NCBI GenBank assembly: GCA_028023455.1 | Contig: JAQFVV010000037.1 | Span: forward strand, 2,298,001-2,362,000 | DNA from: Epiperipatus broadwayi | Lineage: Eukaryota; Onychophora; Udeonychophora; Euonychophora; Peripatidae | Reading direction: 5' to 3' | DNA length: 64,000 bases | Shown: positions 1 to 12,282 of the stretch, in pieces | How positions within the stretch are numbered: position 1 is the first letter of the stretch | How the letters are laid out: each line of letters opens with the position of its first letter | The notes under the pieces: generated by a model | Databases searched by the model: none | Told to the model about the DNA's origin: nothing | What the model saw: the letters and a program-made list of their open reading frames with translations, nothing else | Translations under genes and position numbers: made by a program

Positions 1-525
1 AGCCAGCAGCATTTAGCTCAATTTCAGCAACAGCAACAAATGATCCATGCGCAACAACAAGCTCAGTTGAAGCAACAAATGGTATCATCAAATCAGCCCA
101 TGAGTCCGCAGCAGCAGATGATGCCTCCTAATCATCCAATTCAATCTCCTCAGCAAATCATGCAACAAGTTAGATCGCCACCTCCTGGAGCTGCTACAAC
201 ATTACCGCAGGCGGTGCGATCACCTCAACCTATTACATCTCCACGTCAACAACCAACAACCCCTTCGCCAAGGCAGCAGTTACAACCATCTCCCACTATT
301 CATTTAGGACAAACACATTCCCCTCATCCAAATGCTGCCCATACTCCTGACCAAAATCAAATGAACTCAAATGATATGATGCTTCCACAGATTCCTGTGT
401 CGCATGGAAATATGCCACAGTTACAAAGTCCAGCCAACCAAGAGTTAGGACTGGTTAGGGAAGAATCTGATGTGGCGTCATTACCGCCACAGGACCAACT
501 CACAAAGTTTGTGGAGAACTTGTAG
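1..525 (+). CDS. CREBBP: C-terminal coding end of a CBP/p300 histone acetyltransferase (partial)
   Basis: The reading frame is open from base 1 and ends at TAG 523-525, giving the last 174 residues of a protein whose 5' part lies outside the window. The segment is rich in Gln, Pro, Ser and Met, and keeps the order of short blocks known from the p300/CBP tail: MSPQQ, VRSPQP, then SPR-Q repeats, SPSPR/SPRQQ, QPSP and SPHP, followed by DQN. CBP/p300 are nuclear transcriptional co-activators that acetylate histones; this disordered tail follows the TAZ2 and NCoA-binding regions, which are not in the window. The end (residues DQLTKFVENL) differs from the vertebrate terminus. Seen: the motif order and stop. 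Known: family role. Inferred: orthology. No splice site is needed inside the segment, so it is probably all one last exon. Other Q-rich co-activators are possible but fit the block order less well. Confidence 0.82.
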   Translation, partial: SQQHLAQFQQQQQMIHAQQQAQLKQQMVSSNQPMSPQQQMMPPNHPIQSPQQIMQQVRSPPPGAATTLPQAVRSPQPITSPRQQPTTPSPRQQLQPSPTIHLGQTHSPHPNAAHTPDQNQMNSNDMMLPQIPVSHGNMPQLQSPANQELGLVREESDVASLPPQDQLTKFVENL

Positions 526-3240
526 TATTAAATAACTTTATATAAATACTTTTGAAAGACTTATAAACTATAGAGATTGGTCCGTAAATATTGTATTTTG
601 TCGTGTTATGAACAAAATGTCAATTTTTGAAAGAGATGTTTTATTATTTTATATCTTGCCTCTCTGGAAGTAAAAGGTCATTAAGCCACTCCATTATATT
701 AAAAAAAAAAGGTGATGATTTTTCTAGGTAAGAAATTGTATACATCATCGGCTATAACATAATTTGTATAGATAGTTGAACATACTGCTCTCATCCTTTA
801 AAAATAAAAAAATGACCTTTTTAATTTTTTTTTCTCTCCAGTTTGTCCATGATGTAGATTTTAATTCTATAGAGATGGTAGCTGTCATGTGGTAGTCTTT
901 GTCTCCATTCTGCTATTTTTTTATTGTTATTGTTGTAGTTTAAAAAAAAAAAAAATCATGCAAGCCGTAAAAGAGAAAAAAAGAAGATCCTCTTTAGGAT
1001 CTAGGAATTATTAAATAAATAAATAAAAAAAAAAAAACTCCAATGAATTGTACAAAGCGCACATCAAATGCTATTTCCTACTGTGCTACTATCTTAAATA
1101 AATGTGTGCACTTTTCTTTTTTTTTTTAACAGCGTGTCTTCCTTCATGCTCAGGAATACAAAAGTGGGAATGCAAAATGTGATTTTTTTTTTTTTGTTTT
1201 TTTTTTTGTTTTGTTTTTTTTTTTTTGCCCAAGCATTATGGCTGCAGAAATCAGATTTTTGAACTTTGAAAATATTATCAACAATTGTGCTTTATAAAAT
1301 TGATTTAGACAATTGTCAATGCCTTAAGAAGCTTATAAAATTAAATTAATCTGAGAATTGCCTGTTAAAAAAAATATATTACTATTTTTTTATTAAAACT
1401 TTAGGTCAAGACTATTATTAATTTAAATTTTAATTTAATTTTTTATTTATTTATTTGATTTAATAAAAACACTAATATCTCTCTGCAGAAATTGGTAAGG
1501 ACTACATAGTGCTACAGTCATACATAACTGTGATAAATCCATATTTGTGTTCCCAAATGATTTTGAAGTGAGGCATATGCAACATGGACAAACATATATG
1601 CTGTTTTTTCTCTTTCCTCTTTTCTCATTTGTTATTCAGTCTTGTCTTTTTTGCATTCAGCTCTACTATTTATTTAATAAAATTCCATGCATTTTGTACA
1701 GCATTAAAAGATTTTACAAACAACAATACTTTTTTCAGTGAGTGATATTTCATTATGAAAAAAAAATCCCAGAAATGTTAATTTATCTTTTTTTTTTTTG
1801 TTTTGTTTTGTTTTATTTTTTTTTTTAAAGAGATATATATATATTTTTATTATAATTTTTTAAAACCTAGAAAATTAGCCAAATTGTGCAACTGTACCTA
1901 GAAAAGAACTCCTAAGAGGCTTCAAGAAGATATGCAAGGGATTGTATATATTTTGTATTATTTATCATAATTACAAGCAATATTTAAAAAAAAAAAAACA
2001 AACAACAAAAAAAAATAATCAGAAGAAGAAAGGATTTAAAAAGTAGTATCATTAACTCCATGTTCATTTCCAGCCAAAACTTTATTAGCAAAATATTAAA
2101 AGTATATATATATAAAAGAAAAATCATGACCGTGACATCATTCAGCTGTGATCTCACTTTTTTTTTTTGCCATAAAATTGATATATATATAAAATTTTAA
2201 AAGTTCCCCATTTCCCCTGTTTTATATACATAAGATTATTATGTAAATTATTAATTTTGATGTATTAATCAGATTTTTAAAAAAAAGAACTAAAGAGTGC
2301 ACAATTATTATAAATAATGCAGGCTGGACTGTACTAAAATTTTCTGTCTCTCAGAACTGGGAAAAAAAAAAAAAGGAAATATATATATATTGTTTTGAAT
2401 GTTCTGTATAGAAAATTATAGTTCTGAATATTGCCAATGATTTATGGACTTGGAAAAGGAAGAACTAGACTTAATGTTTGATTTTAAATAATTGTTAAAC
2501 AATTAATTTGAAACAGTATTCCCTTTCCTTCAAATCTTTGTCAAAATCAGCATACCTTTTTAAAATAAAAAAATTTAAAAAAAACTAAAAAAAAAAAACC
2601 ACAAAAGACTGCTAAAATAGCAGATTGTAATATTTCATTTTTTTTTTTTCTCCTTTTTCGGATAAAATTTTCTCCCATTTTATCTGTTTGTGAATCGTGT
2701 GAATCATACTTTTGTACTTAAGCCTGTGGATTGAATGCTCGTAGTACTATTTTAAAAAAAAATGTATATACATAATTCCATTGTATATACCGAATACTTG
2801 TAACTCTGTTTGTCACAGAGTACAGTATAAGTGGTGCATTATGAGGTTTTTTTAGTTTCTTCATAAATTATAATCTTTTCCGTTTCAACATGCTGAAGTT
2901 TTTCCCTTTTTTTTAAAAAAAAAAAAAAATTTGTAAATGTACTGGCAGCAAAGACTTCATCATTGTATAAACATTAAATTTGCCAGTGTAGATGTATTCT
3001 TTTTTGATTGATTATATAGCTTTACAAAATTTAGAGACATATGCTGTAGAAATCGCGTAATATTTGTTTATTCATGACCTTTAATTTTCTTATTTGTACT
3101 ATCAAGTGTTACGTAGATTAAAGAATAACTCAAGTTTTGCACAATTTTTTTTTTTTTTTTTAAGTTCTCTGATTCACATGTGGGTGTTGACATCTTTTTC
3201 ACTAATGAGAACGAATAAATTATTAATAAATAATAAATAG
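526..3240 (+). other. Probable long 3' UTR and downstream flank of the CBP/p300 gene
   Basis: No coding frame is convincing here. The stretch is AT-rich with many poly-T and poly-A runs. Possible polyadenylation signals (AATAAA) lie at about 1013-1030, 1096-1101 and in a cluster at 3214-3240. ATTAAA occurs near 2974. Which of them is used cannot be decided from sequence. The extent of the UTR is inference. Confidence 0.4.
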
Positions 3241-6200
3241 TTTGATACCTTTATTAAGAAAATAAAGCCTCAAGGCTAGACTATATAATATACAAAAAAA
3301 TAAAATAGTAGTGTTTAAATAAAAAGAAAATGTAAATAATTTAGGATTTTTAATAATCTGTTACTGTTGAAAATATTAATTTATCTAAAGCTGAGATCAA
3401 ACTACTTCAACACTGGGTTATATTCTCAAATGTATATTAAAAAAAATTATATTCATCTATCATTTGTCTTCATAATTATTAAGATGTTTTTAGTATTCAC
3501 AATGCCTGTATAAAAGCTGCTGTTTCATGCTGTTGTATATTGAATGGTTATTATTATTTTTTAAAGCTATGACTAATTTTAATCTTATACTAAAGGGTTT
3601 TTATATTACTAGTGACCATTATAATTTTTTTTTTCATTTCTTATTATTTTTAAAGTTATTGTTTTATTTATTATTTGTATATATTTATAGTATGTTTTAG
3701 TCTTTTTTTTTTTTTAAAAAAAAAAAAAAAAATTACATAAATTCTATCTCTTCTCGTACAGACACAGGAATTATTAGTCTTTTTTTCTTGTTTGTTTTGC
3801 TTTTTCTTTGTTTACCATTTTATTAAAATTTATTGCAGATTTATTTTAATTTTATTCATTACAATTAGATTGTCAAAATGGAATTGAGAATATAAAGTAG
3901 TTATAGTGAGTGCAGTGCTAAGGCTTTGTATTAAAAAATCATTGGTGTAAAAAAGATTCACTCAGAAGGCTCTAATTTCTATAGGAACGAAGTTCCTGTA
4001 TTCTTTCGGGATCCAAAAAAAAAATTATTTTTATTAAAATTGCACAATAAATAAAAAAAATAGGTGCTTGTAATTAGTATGCACTACCCATTGATAAAGC
4101 TACCATTCGTTATTTCATTTTTTAAAAACCCATGAATATAATATATAATTAATTTAGAAAACAAATCTAAAAATAATATATTTAATGAACAAATAATGAT
4201 TGAAAAATAAATATTTTCAATAAATGTGATCAAAGCAAACATTCTGTAAAGAAATTTTATTAGAAATGATAGCATATGTCATCAATAAGGACAAAGAAAG
4301 AAAAAAAACATGAAAATAATATATTTAGCAAACAAACAATGAAAGAAATTCTTATAGTTGAGTGTATGCAAAAAAACATAAAATAAATATATATTTGAAA
4401 GCATGAAAATAGTATAATTTATTGATAAACAAATATTTTCAATAGTGATGAAATCAAATATTTTGCAAGAAATTTTATTAGTAATGATGATAAATTTCAT
4501 CTATGAAAGTAAAGCAAAAAAAACCATGAAAATAATATGAGTGAGAAAGATATTTTCATTAAGAGTCATCAATGCAAACACGTTTAAGAAATTTAAATAG
4601 TGATGACAATAAATTCTTAATTTAATTTTTTCTAGCATGCATTCATTAATAGCACTTATTAAAAATGTTCATTTTTTAAAAATATATTATTTTCATTTTG
4701 TGTTTTTTTTTTTTTGCACAATATGAAATATATTGATTAGCTTTTTCAATGCTACTCTGATATGTGAATTGTGACTTCATTAATAGGTATTACATACTCT
4801 CTTAGCACCCAAAAGTGTTATATATAAAATAAAAAGTAAGCTCAATTCTTTGAAAAGCACAAGAGAGAAAAAAATGGCAATTATATAATTGTCTCAAAAA
4901 TTTATGCTGTTACAAAAAAAGTTAATCTATGAATTTTGAAGCACATAAACTACATCCCTCTCATCTCCATTAAGAATAGCTTAGCTTTATAATACACAAA
5001 CAATTAAGTTTGATATTTAGTGCTTTAACTTTTTAATACTTTAATATTTTTGTTGGGATTCTTACTGATAGTAATGAGTATATAATTTTTATTGCACTAG
5101 CACTTGCAATAGTAAATTTTATAGTCATCATTATACTTGTAACAGTATATTAAGATTTTAAAATTATTTTTTGATATTAATTTGACACATTATATTGATT
5201 TACACATTAAAAACACCCCAACATTTTTTTCATCCTAAACAAATTGTTTGGTGTGAATCTAGATATTTTTCTAAAGAGTAATATCTGATAATTAATGAAT
5301 ATATTCACAGAAAAGGTAATTTTTAATATTTAATTTTAATACTGTCTACCATGCTTTCAATATAATTAATATATAATATATTAATTATATAGAAAACATG
5401 CTAGGCAGTGATAAAATTAAATATTTAAAAACTATCTTTTCTGTTAAGTATATTAATTAATTATCAGATATTATATTTGCTCAGAAAAGAAGAAAAAATA
5501 ATAATACTTGAATTTAAAGAATATTATGATTTGCCATTATTAACTATTTATTTATCATAGTTTTGATCCTAACTTTGTAACACTACCAGCTGAAAAACAT
5601 TCTGAATAGAATTAACACACTAATAAGAAATTGAAGAAAAAAAACCTTTGAGTGATCCATTGAAAATGGCAGTTGTATAATGGAATGTGATATTATAATA
5701 AGATAAAAATTTAAATGATTTTATTTATGAATTGAGAAGGAAAATAAATGTTTATGAAGGAAAAACAAGCAAATTGTTTAAAAATTATAAATAATTATGA
5801 ATTTGATTTCATTAAACTTGTTTATTAATACAAAATAGTTTCATGATAATATGAATATATATATATTCATCCTGGAAGTACTGATTTTGAGCACAGTTAA
5901 ATAATTTTGCTTAGATTTTATTTAAAGAGAATAAAAAAAAGTAATTAGTCATTGATGTTTTCTCCTAGCATTTTGATCATTTAGAAAATGTGAATAATTT
6001 TTTAAAAAAATTGGGAAAAGCCAACAAACAGCTTTAATAAAATCTAGGATTAAAAAAAATCTTATTTTACTATTGCAGTGTTCAACAAAATCAGAGAGAT
6101 ATAAAATTTTTAATAAGGAACAAATGAAAATAGGCAAGGTTGCTTGATGCTAGTTGTAGAAAAACAGTAAAAATCTTAATATTTATATTTATTATAAAAT

Positions 6201-6602
6201 TCCAAATATAATCCCCAATTTTCTACATACCCTCATTTTTTTTTTTTTTTTTACAAAATTCACTTTTTTAAAAAAAATTACTCGTATATTCATAAATGTA
6301 AGTTGATTGCAGTGTACTTCAGAATTTTATTTATTATTGATTTTTTTTTTTTTTTTGATCAGTTATATATATATATTTAAATTGAAATGTTTTTTTTATA
6401 TATATCCAAAATTTCATATATAAAAATCTAATAATTTTTATTTGTTTGTTTGGTAAAATGATTATATATTCCTATACAACTAATTGTTAGCTTTTTTTTT
6501 TTTTTTTGTGAAGAAAAATGCCCCCCCCCCCCCAACTTATTTTAAAAAAACCCATCCATTTTATTATGTAGAAAAAGAGGGATTACTTTTAGAATTTTAC
6601 AA
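3241..6602. other. AT-rich intergenic DNA without recognisable genes
   Basis: I see no gene. The stretch contains poly-A/T runs, a loose cluster of related AT-rich segments at 4190-4620 (a block around TATTTTCAAT...AAGAAATTT recurs near 4211, 4432 and 4550), one palindrome (listed separately) and a run of 14 C near 6521-6534. Confidence 0.6.
5279..5473. repeat. 195-bp palindrome (MITE-like inverted repeat)
   Basis: The left arm begins TAATATCTGATAATTAAT and the right arm ends with its reverse complement. The inner parts pair too (GTCTACCATG against CATGCTAGGCAG, and the AT-rich centre at about 5375). Arms are imperfect. No target duplication or coding capacity is visible. It could be a decayed fold-back element. 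Confidence 0.55.
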
Positions 6603-6607
6603 TGTAC

Positions 6608-7409
6608 TGCTGTGTCCGGCGGCACACTATTGCCTGCTGGATTGCAAATATATAACTAACACAAATAATTCCTAATTAATGGGCAAGTAAATTTAAGTAA
6701 CAAGAATTTATTTACAGAGTTATATGGAGATAATCAATCTTGTTTAATATATACAAATATATGAATTATATACACATGCTATATACATAACAATAAGGGT
6801 TCAAAGCCATACAAAAATAATATCAATACGACCTGTCCCGAGATAAACTTCGCAAGGCTAACTGAAGGAGGGAGCTGACTAGAGCACCCGAGGAAATGGC
6901 ACATCTGCCTTTCAAGTGCTTCACTTGGCAAGTGTCTTCTTTCCCTTCTATTCTCGATCTTTTTCACCCTCTCGTTTTTAGTTTAAATAGACTCCCTTGA
7001 TTGGCCATCCGCTGTCCACGTGGTGGTCATCTCTCCAGTTACCATATTCTATCCCTGATCAGATAACACAATTACCTTAGAATTAACTATTGTAAGCAAT
7101 GATTCTATTATCTAAATCTGATCAGGAACTAAACATTCAGGGTTGCAAACGCTTTGTTTACATTATCTTAATCCTTTGCTCGGATTCATCTAACTTTCTT
7201 GATAAGTTAGTTTATAGTTTTTCCAGTAATTCAACTATTTAATTAGACTAATTGCCTTTATAAAATATTGTGAATGCCATTGGCATCCATGCACATACAT
7301 TTAGTTTACCGTTATAATTTATGTTACTTATTTTGTGTATATGTAAATATACACACACATTTAGCAATCCGTTTTTTGTGTGTACATAAATATACACACA
7401 CATTTAGCA
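6608..7409 (-). repeat. 3' LTR of the gypsy element
   Basis: It starts TGCTGTGTCCGG and ends CATTTAGCA on the plus strand, matching 11480-12277 with small indels. It contains a short minus-strand reading frame (around 6779-6967) that recurs in the other LTR; it is LTR sequence, not a gene. Confidence 0.88.
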
Positions 7410-7424
7410 TACCTTCCCCAAGTT
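7410..7424 (-). other. Polypurine tract next to the 3' LTR
   Basis: Read on the minus strand, the bases just before the LTR are purine-rich (GAACTTGGGGAAGGTA). This is the expected place and composition for the plus-strand priming site of an LTR retrotransposon. Confidence 0.6.
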
Positions 7425-7679
7425 CAGAGACTAGTGTTTTAGTTTTTTTACTATTCTCTGAACTTGGCACATAATCATTGAAGTAGGAGTTTATCTTTCC
7501 GTCTTTGAACGTTGGGGGGGGGGATGTCAATTCCGCATCTGGAGCGTTATCTTTTTTTGGAAATGGCTGTGGCGTTGTATGCTTTCATTTTTACGCAATT
7601 GATTTATGTTTGCGTAACACTTCCATCCTCCATTCGCATGGCAACTACTTGTTTACCTTTTTTTTTTTTAAGTGTCATA

Positions 7680-7762
7680 GCATTGACTGGGATGCGAACC
7701 CGCAACCTGGGCAACTGCCTGCTAGTGCAAGGCAGTGGCGCTGACCTCTCGACCATCAATGC
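7680..7762 (-). tRNA. tRNA-like sequence (class II-like), probably a pseudogene or SINE head
   Basis: On the minus strand this 83-nt segment begins GCATTGA and ends TCAATGC, a perfect 7-bp acceptor stem. It has an A-box-like TGGTCGAGAGG and a B-box-like GGGTTCGCATCCC at the expected spacing. The central hairpin (ACTGCCT/AGGCAGT with a 9-nt loop) is too long for a normal anticodon arm, and the T stem is weakened, so a functional tRNA is unlikely. The length and extra stem resemble Ser/Leu-type tRNAs. It lies between integrase and the polypurine tract of the gypsy element, where no tRNA gene is expected, so it was either captured or inserted later. Confidence 0.5.
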
Positions 7763-8018
7763 AAGATGTTTACTTAGTTGTTGCACAATTTTCGCTTTTA
7801 TCCAGAATCTGTCGTGATTATTTCTCACCCATATGCGATCTTGTGAAAATTTATGGTTTATGCCTGAAGGTTTTTCAGTGTCCTTCATTGGTATAATTTT
7901 CTCGAGCTTTGTTCGCAGTCTATGATCTAGATATTTCTCTGCAGGTAATTTACTCGACGTAGCTGTAGGCGTAGTGGGTTGATAAAAAGACTACTTCACG
8001 CAGACTTTGTTTTCCCAT

Positions 8019-8560
8019 TTATTGATGGTGAACTTTAAATTTTGCAGTTTTTTTGGCCAGTCCATTTGATTGGGGGTGGTAAGGTGGAGTAAATATGTGG
8101 TTAATTCCCCATTTATGCATCGAGTATGCAAACTTTTCTGACTGAAAACCTGTGTCATTGTCGGATATTAGGGTTTCTGGGAGACCATGGTATGCAAACA
8201 TTTCCATCAGTTTGTCTATGCTTTCATCCGAACCGGTGTTTTTAACTTATATTCGGCCCATCCTGAATAGGCATTCACTTCTACTAGAAATAATTGTCCT
8301 TGAATCGGCCACAGTGATCTGTATGAATTATGCCATGGTTTGTCTGCTTTTTGCCAAGACTCAAATTTGGCTGAAGGTGCATTTGCGCATGACTGGCAGT
8401 TTGTGTAGTTTTTTATGCATTGTTCTATGTCACTGTTAATTTTTGGCCACCAGACATAACTCCGAGCTAATGCTTTCACCCTTACCTTGCCCACATGACC
8501 ATGTAATACATTATTTGCGACTTGCTGCTTACAGGAATTAGTACTTGGTCACCTCTGAGT
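8019..8560 (-). pseudogene. Integrase of the gypsy element (broken)
   Basis: Two minus-strand pieces form an integrase. The upstream piece (8216-8494) carries the zinc-binding part with YVWWPKINSDIEQCI and the CIKNYTNCQSC cysteines. The downstream piece (8019-8207) has the catalytic-core landmarks SDNDTGFQS and YHPQSNGLAKK. The conserved glutamate expected after HPQSNG-(x)-A is a lysine here, so the D,D,E triad is lost in addition to the frame break. The protein family inserts element cDNA into the chromosome. Family assignment rests on these motifs and on its place between RNase H and the 3' LTR. Confidence 0.8.
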
Positions 8561-8799
8561 ATACAGCCTTTGCAGATGGACAGTTGTTCTAGAGCTTTCC
8601 ATAGATCTATGTGCAAGAAAGATGGCCTTTATTTTGGCCAACCTTTGCTGATTTTTTCCATGATCTATCTGTAGCCAGCATCTTCTCTGATCCATGCGGC
8701 TACCTTTGCACTATTAGGTGTCAGGCTTTTTAATGCATTGATATAGTTAATTTCTACATTGTTTACTTTCTTGAGCTGATCTGGCATTTGCGATAATGC

Positions 8800-9900
8800 C
8801 GATGATTTTCAGGCCTTTATTGTATTCGAGGTTATAATTGTAACCCGTGAGTATGTTAAGCCATCTCAACATATGAGTGCTTAAATGTTCAGGCATCTGT
8901 TTTGTGCCTAGAATTCCCAAGAGTGGCTTATGGTTGATTATTAATTGGAATGTCTGTACAGATATTAGTGAAATTTACAAGTTCCGAACACTGGTGAGGG
9001 TGCATGACGTGTATGCTATAGGATGTTCACCGGAGTGGGATGGATGACATCACTGCCCCACGCTACTTTCTGGTGCATCAGTTGTCATTATCTCGTGCTC
9101 ACTGTCATAATGGACCAGTATATTTGATGTGAGAAGGGTTTTAGTGTGCAGAAATGCTTGCTTTTGTGCTGCTTCTTAATTCCATTTTTGTTTTTTTTTA
9201 ATAAATCGTACATTGGCCTCGCTACATGTGTTTTGCCACCCAGGAAGTTCTCAAAATAGTTCATCAGGCCCAAAAAAGCCTTTAGTTTTACATTATTCGG
9301 TCTTCTTGTGTCCGATACTGCTTTGACTTTTTCAGGGAGGAGCTTATTCCTGAGCTTGACACTAAGGGACCCAAGAACTTTATTTCAGTAGCTTTCCAAA
9401 TACATTTTTTCGCATTTAATTTTGCTCCATATTCCTCCAGTCTTTGGCAAAATTTTGAGATACGAGTGCTCAATTCATTTTCTGAATTAGCGGTGATCAA
9501 TATAGCGTAAAAGTAGGGGGTGATGCCTTCGAGTCAGCTTAGAAGTTTCCACTTTTGCTTGGAATATACTGGGTGCTGAAGCTATACCAAATGGAAGACA
9601 TTTGCATCTAAATAAACCAATGTCAGTAAGTGTTAGAAGGTTCGCAGCTTCGTTGGTCACCGGAATTTGGTGGAAGGTCCAATTTTGAAAAATATTTACT
9701 TTTGCAGTGACACTGATTTCTCTGGAATTCGTAACTGGGTATGTGTATTTGTTTAATGTTTTATTAACAGATACACGCTAAATGCCGCACAATGGAATAG
9801 CCCATTCAGCTTATGTTGGTTCAAGCGTCTTTAACCAATTGCTTTATTTCCTCTGCTATTTTTTCTTTCTGTGCATATAGGATCTTTCGCGCATATTAGA
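8800..9900 (-). pseudogene. Reverse transcriptase / RNase H region of the gypsy element (broken)
   Basis: Minus-strand fragments match the palm, thumb and RNase H start of Ty3/gypsy RT. At 9288-9500 the frame includes FCQRLEEYGAKLNAKKC and IKFLG..VSSSGI; at 9088-9273 it continues MNYFENFL and LYDLLKK-like sequence. The catalytic YxDD box, expected just upstream, reads YFYA at 9504-9515, so both aspartates are gone. Stops and frameshifts separate the pieces. The protein would have copied element RNA into cDNA. Confidence 0.75.
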
Positions 9901-10088
9901 TATATATAAGGTAGGTGGTGGTTAATGATTTCAAGAAAATAATATTGATTTAATTCATATAAGTATATTTAAAGTTTTTAGAAATTGGAACTATTATTTA
10001 ATTAATAAAAAAACATTTCTAAGAAAACAGATTTTTTGCTGTTTTTCGAAAATAACATTGTACAATAATTATCTTATTGTCTTTTATT

Positions 10089-10640
10089 TTACTCTCCAAG
10101 ACTTTGCAAGGGTCCACTATAATAAGAATAACACTTTTTTTTTCTTTTACTAAAAACTAGATTAATTGCCGGTCTACAAATTATAGGCACTGCTTTGGAT
10201 GATAATTCTAATGACCCTGGTTTTGTTTTTATTGTTCCCAGTTCCTCCATCGAAAAGTTTAGGAAAATGATGTCTGATGTTTTTTGACCCAAGTGATTTT
10301 TCTCCAAGTTGCTGAAACCAATCACGTCCAATGAGGGGATTTATAGGGGCATGAACTATGTATAATGGCAATGTAACCATTTTTATCGCATTGTTGGAAG
10401 TAATTGGAGCCTGAATTACTCATTTAATTTTTGTAGCGTTACTGTTGACATCTCGAGCTTTCAGATTTATATGGATACGTGTAGGTGGCTGTCTCATATC
10501 TGCCACAATGATTTTCCAATCTTTGATGGAAAGTAAAGACACCCCACTACCGCTGTCAATTTCCATCGATAGGGGTTTTCCGTTATTTCAAATTTTTGTG
10601 ATTGGTACAAAGACACGTTATTTATCGCCTAAAATTCCTC
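10089..10640 (-). pseudogene. Aspartic protease region of the gypsy element (broken)
   Basis: The minus strand encodes MEIDSGSGVSLLS with the active-site Asp-Ser-Gly at 10549-10557, typical of retropepsin-type proteases that cut the Gag-Pol polyprotein. Downstream, two overlapping reading frames (10174-10380 and 10089-10331) encode the rest, with a flap-to-RT linker region including LIGRDWFQQLG. The switch between frames shows at least one frameshift. The copy at 24.4 kb carries the same motif. Confidence 0.68.
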
Positions 10641-10672
10641 TTGCTTAGATTTTCTCAAGCTGCTCTTGGATA

Positions 10673-10888
10673 CTATTTTTTTATATAATTATCAAATTTT
10701 TTATTTCTGCACATTTTCCTCCAATGGCCGAATTTATTACAGTGTTTACAACATTGGTTTTTATAAAAACACTCGCATGTTGTGTGACCTAGTTTTCCAC
10801 GACAAAAGCACTTCATTTGACTTTTCTTAATATCAGTTATTCCACTTTGATCAGACACCCTTTCGGGTTTGTCGACTTTCAATTTCAT
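10673..10888 (-). pseudogene. Gag nucleocapsid with CCHC zinc knuckles (fragment)
   Basis: The 71-residue minus-strand frame has two zinc-knuckle units. The second, CKHCNKFGHWRKMC, is a perfect C-x2-C-x4-H-x4-C. The first, CFCRGKLGHTTCEC, has the second cysteine position occupied by Arg. It is followed by a Lys/Asn-rich stretch. Nucleocapsid binds element RNA during packaging. Upstream capsid sequence at 10.9-11.4 kb is too decayed to define. Confidence 0.75.
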
Positions 10889-11462
10889 AAAGGATCATCT
10901 GCTAATTTCATGGCCGCAAATTCTTTAGCTTGCTGTAACAAGTTTGTGAGGTATACATTTGATAGCTTTATAACTGATATCCTTGTCTTCCAATAACTGC
11001 TGTCTCAGACTATCACTGCTCATATCATATAAAAATTGTTTGAGGAGCCTCCAGGTATGAATCATAGACGCAGTTTTTTTGTGAGTTAATGCAGGGCAGT
11101 ATCATAATCTTTTGTTTGCTCATTCTTGCCTTGGTGATTTCTGAAGTCGAGTCTGGCAATGTGTCTAGACTCTAGGATTAAAATAGTCTGCCAAACAATC
11201 TTTGATCTGTTTGAATGTTAATCCTTCCAGGGTTGAGGTTCGCAAAGCCTATTTTGCAATTTGGTTGACCCCTTTTCCATCAAAACACAAGGTCACTGTT
11301 TTACATTTATTATCCTCTACTTTCTATTTGTTGGATGTACAGGGGCCACTCACTTGCTTCTCTGAGTCGAATTCAAATATTGTCGGCTGCATTATGATGA
11401 CTTGGTCAATTTAGCAAAAAAAAAACTTTAGTAATTTAAGACCGTTAAGGTTCATAATCAAG

Positions 11463-11479
11463 ACTATGACTGCGCCAAT
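11463..11479 (-). other. Candidate primer-binding site of the gypsy element
   Basis: Directly inside the 5' LTR, the minus strand reads TTGGCGCAGTCATAGTC. A TGGCGC start at this position is usual for tRNA-primed LTR elements. I cannot name the tRNA with certainty. Confidence 0.45.
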
Positions 11480-12277
11480 TGCTGTGTCCGGCGGCACTAT
11501 TGGCTGCTGGATTGCAAATATATAAATAACACAAATAAGTACTAATTAATGAGGTGGCTCAGCAATTAAGTTTAAATAACAAGAATTTACTTAGAGTTAT
11601 ATTGAGATAATGTTTAATACATACAAATATATGACAATTATATGCACACGTTATATACATAATAAGGGCCCAAAGGCATACAAAATAATATCAATATGAC
11701 CTGAATACTGTTCCTAAATTTATTTTTGAATGTCCGGAGGTAAACACAGGAGGGAGCTGACTAGAGCACCTGGGGAAATGGCACATCTGCCTTTCAAGAG
11801 CTTCACTTGGCAAGTGTCTTCTATCCCTTCTTGATTTTTTTACCCTCATTTTTAGTGTAGACTCCCTTGATTGGCTATCCGCTGTCCACATAGTAGTCAT
11901 CTTTTGAGTTACCATATTTGATCCCTGATAGGTAACACAATTACCTTAGAATTTCTCTTTTAAGCAATGTTTCTATTAAATCTGATCAGAAACTAAACTC
12001 TATGGTTGCAATGGCTTTGTTTACATTATCTTAATCATTTGCTAGGATTCATCTAACTTCCTTGGTAAGTTTATAGTTTTTTCAGTAATTCAACTATTTA
12101 ATTAGGCTAATAGCCTTTATAAAATGTGAATGTCATTGGCATCCACGCACATACATTTAGTTTACCGTTATAATATTTCTGATATAACTTGTGTACACAC
12201 ATTTAGCAATCTGTTTAGTTTTACAATATTTAACTAATACGTATTTTGTGTATACATAAATATACACACATTTAGCA
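11480..12277 (-). repeat. 5' LTR of the gypsy element
   Basis: Matches 6608-7409 end to end (TGCTGTGTCCGG ... TTTAGCA) with scattered substitutions and indels. The outer edge abuts the TGTAC target duplication at 12278-12282. Confidence 0.88.
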
Positions 12278-12282
12278 TGTAC

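Larger units (their letters stand above)
6603..12282 (-). mobile_element. Complete but inactive Ty3/gypsy LTR retrotransposon with 5-bp target duplication
   Basis: The element is 6608-12277, read on the minus strand. It is bounded by two LTRs of 802 and 798 bp that both run TG...CA, and is flanked by the direct repeat TGTAC (6603-6607 and 12278-12282). The internal order on the minus strand is nucleocapsid zinc knuckles, aspartic protease, reverse transcriptase, RNase H, integrase. This is the Ty3/gypsy order with integrase last. All coding parts are broken by frameshifts and stops, and the RT and integrase active sites are altered, so the copy cannot move by itself. A polypurine tract abuts the 3' LTR and a candidate tRNA primer site abuts the 5' LTR. 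A related, older element lies at 20977-26853. Confidence 0.88.

Noticed and set aside
1547-1741. Open frame of 64 codons in the CBP/p300 3' flank
   Set aside because: Hydrophobic AT-driven composition, no family likeness, inside the probable 3' UTR.
6779-6967. Short minus-strand frame with RRERRHLPSEALERQMCHF
   Set aside because: It recurs at 11691-11915 only because it lies in both LTRs; no known protein and no sign of selection.
7505-7888. Overlapping frames of 79-101 codons on both strands
   Set aside because: They run across the tRNA-like sequence and the poly-G run and do not match a protein family.
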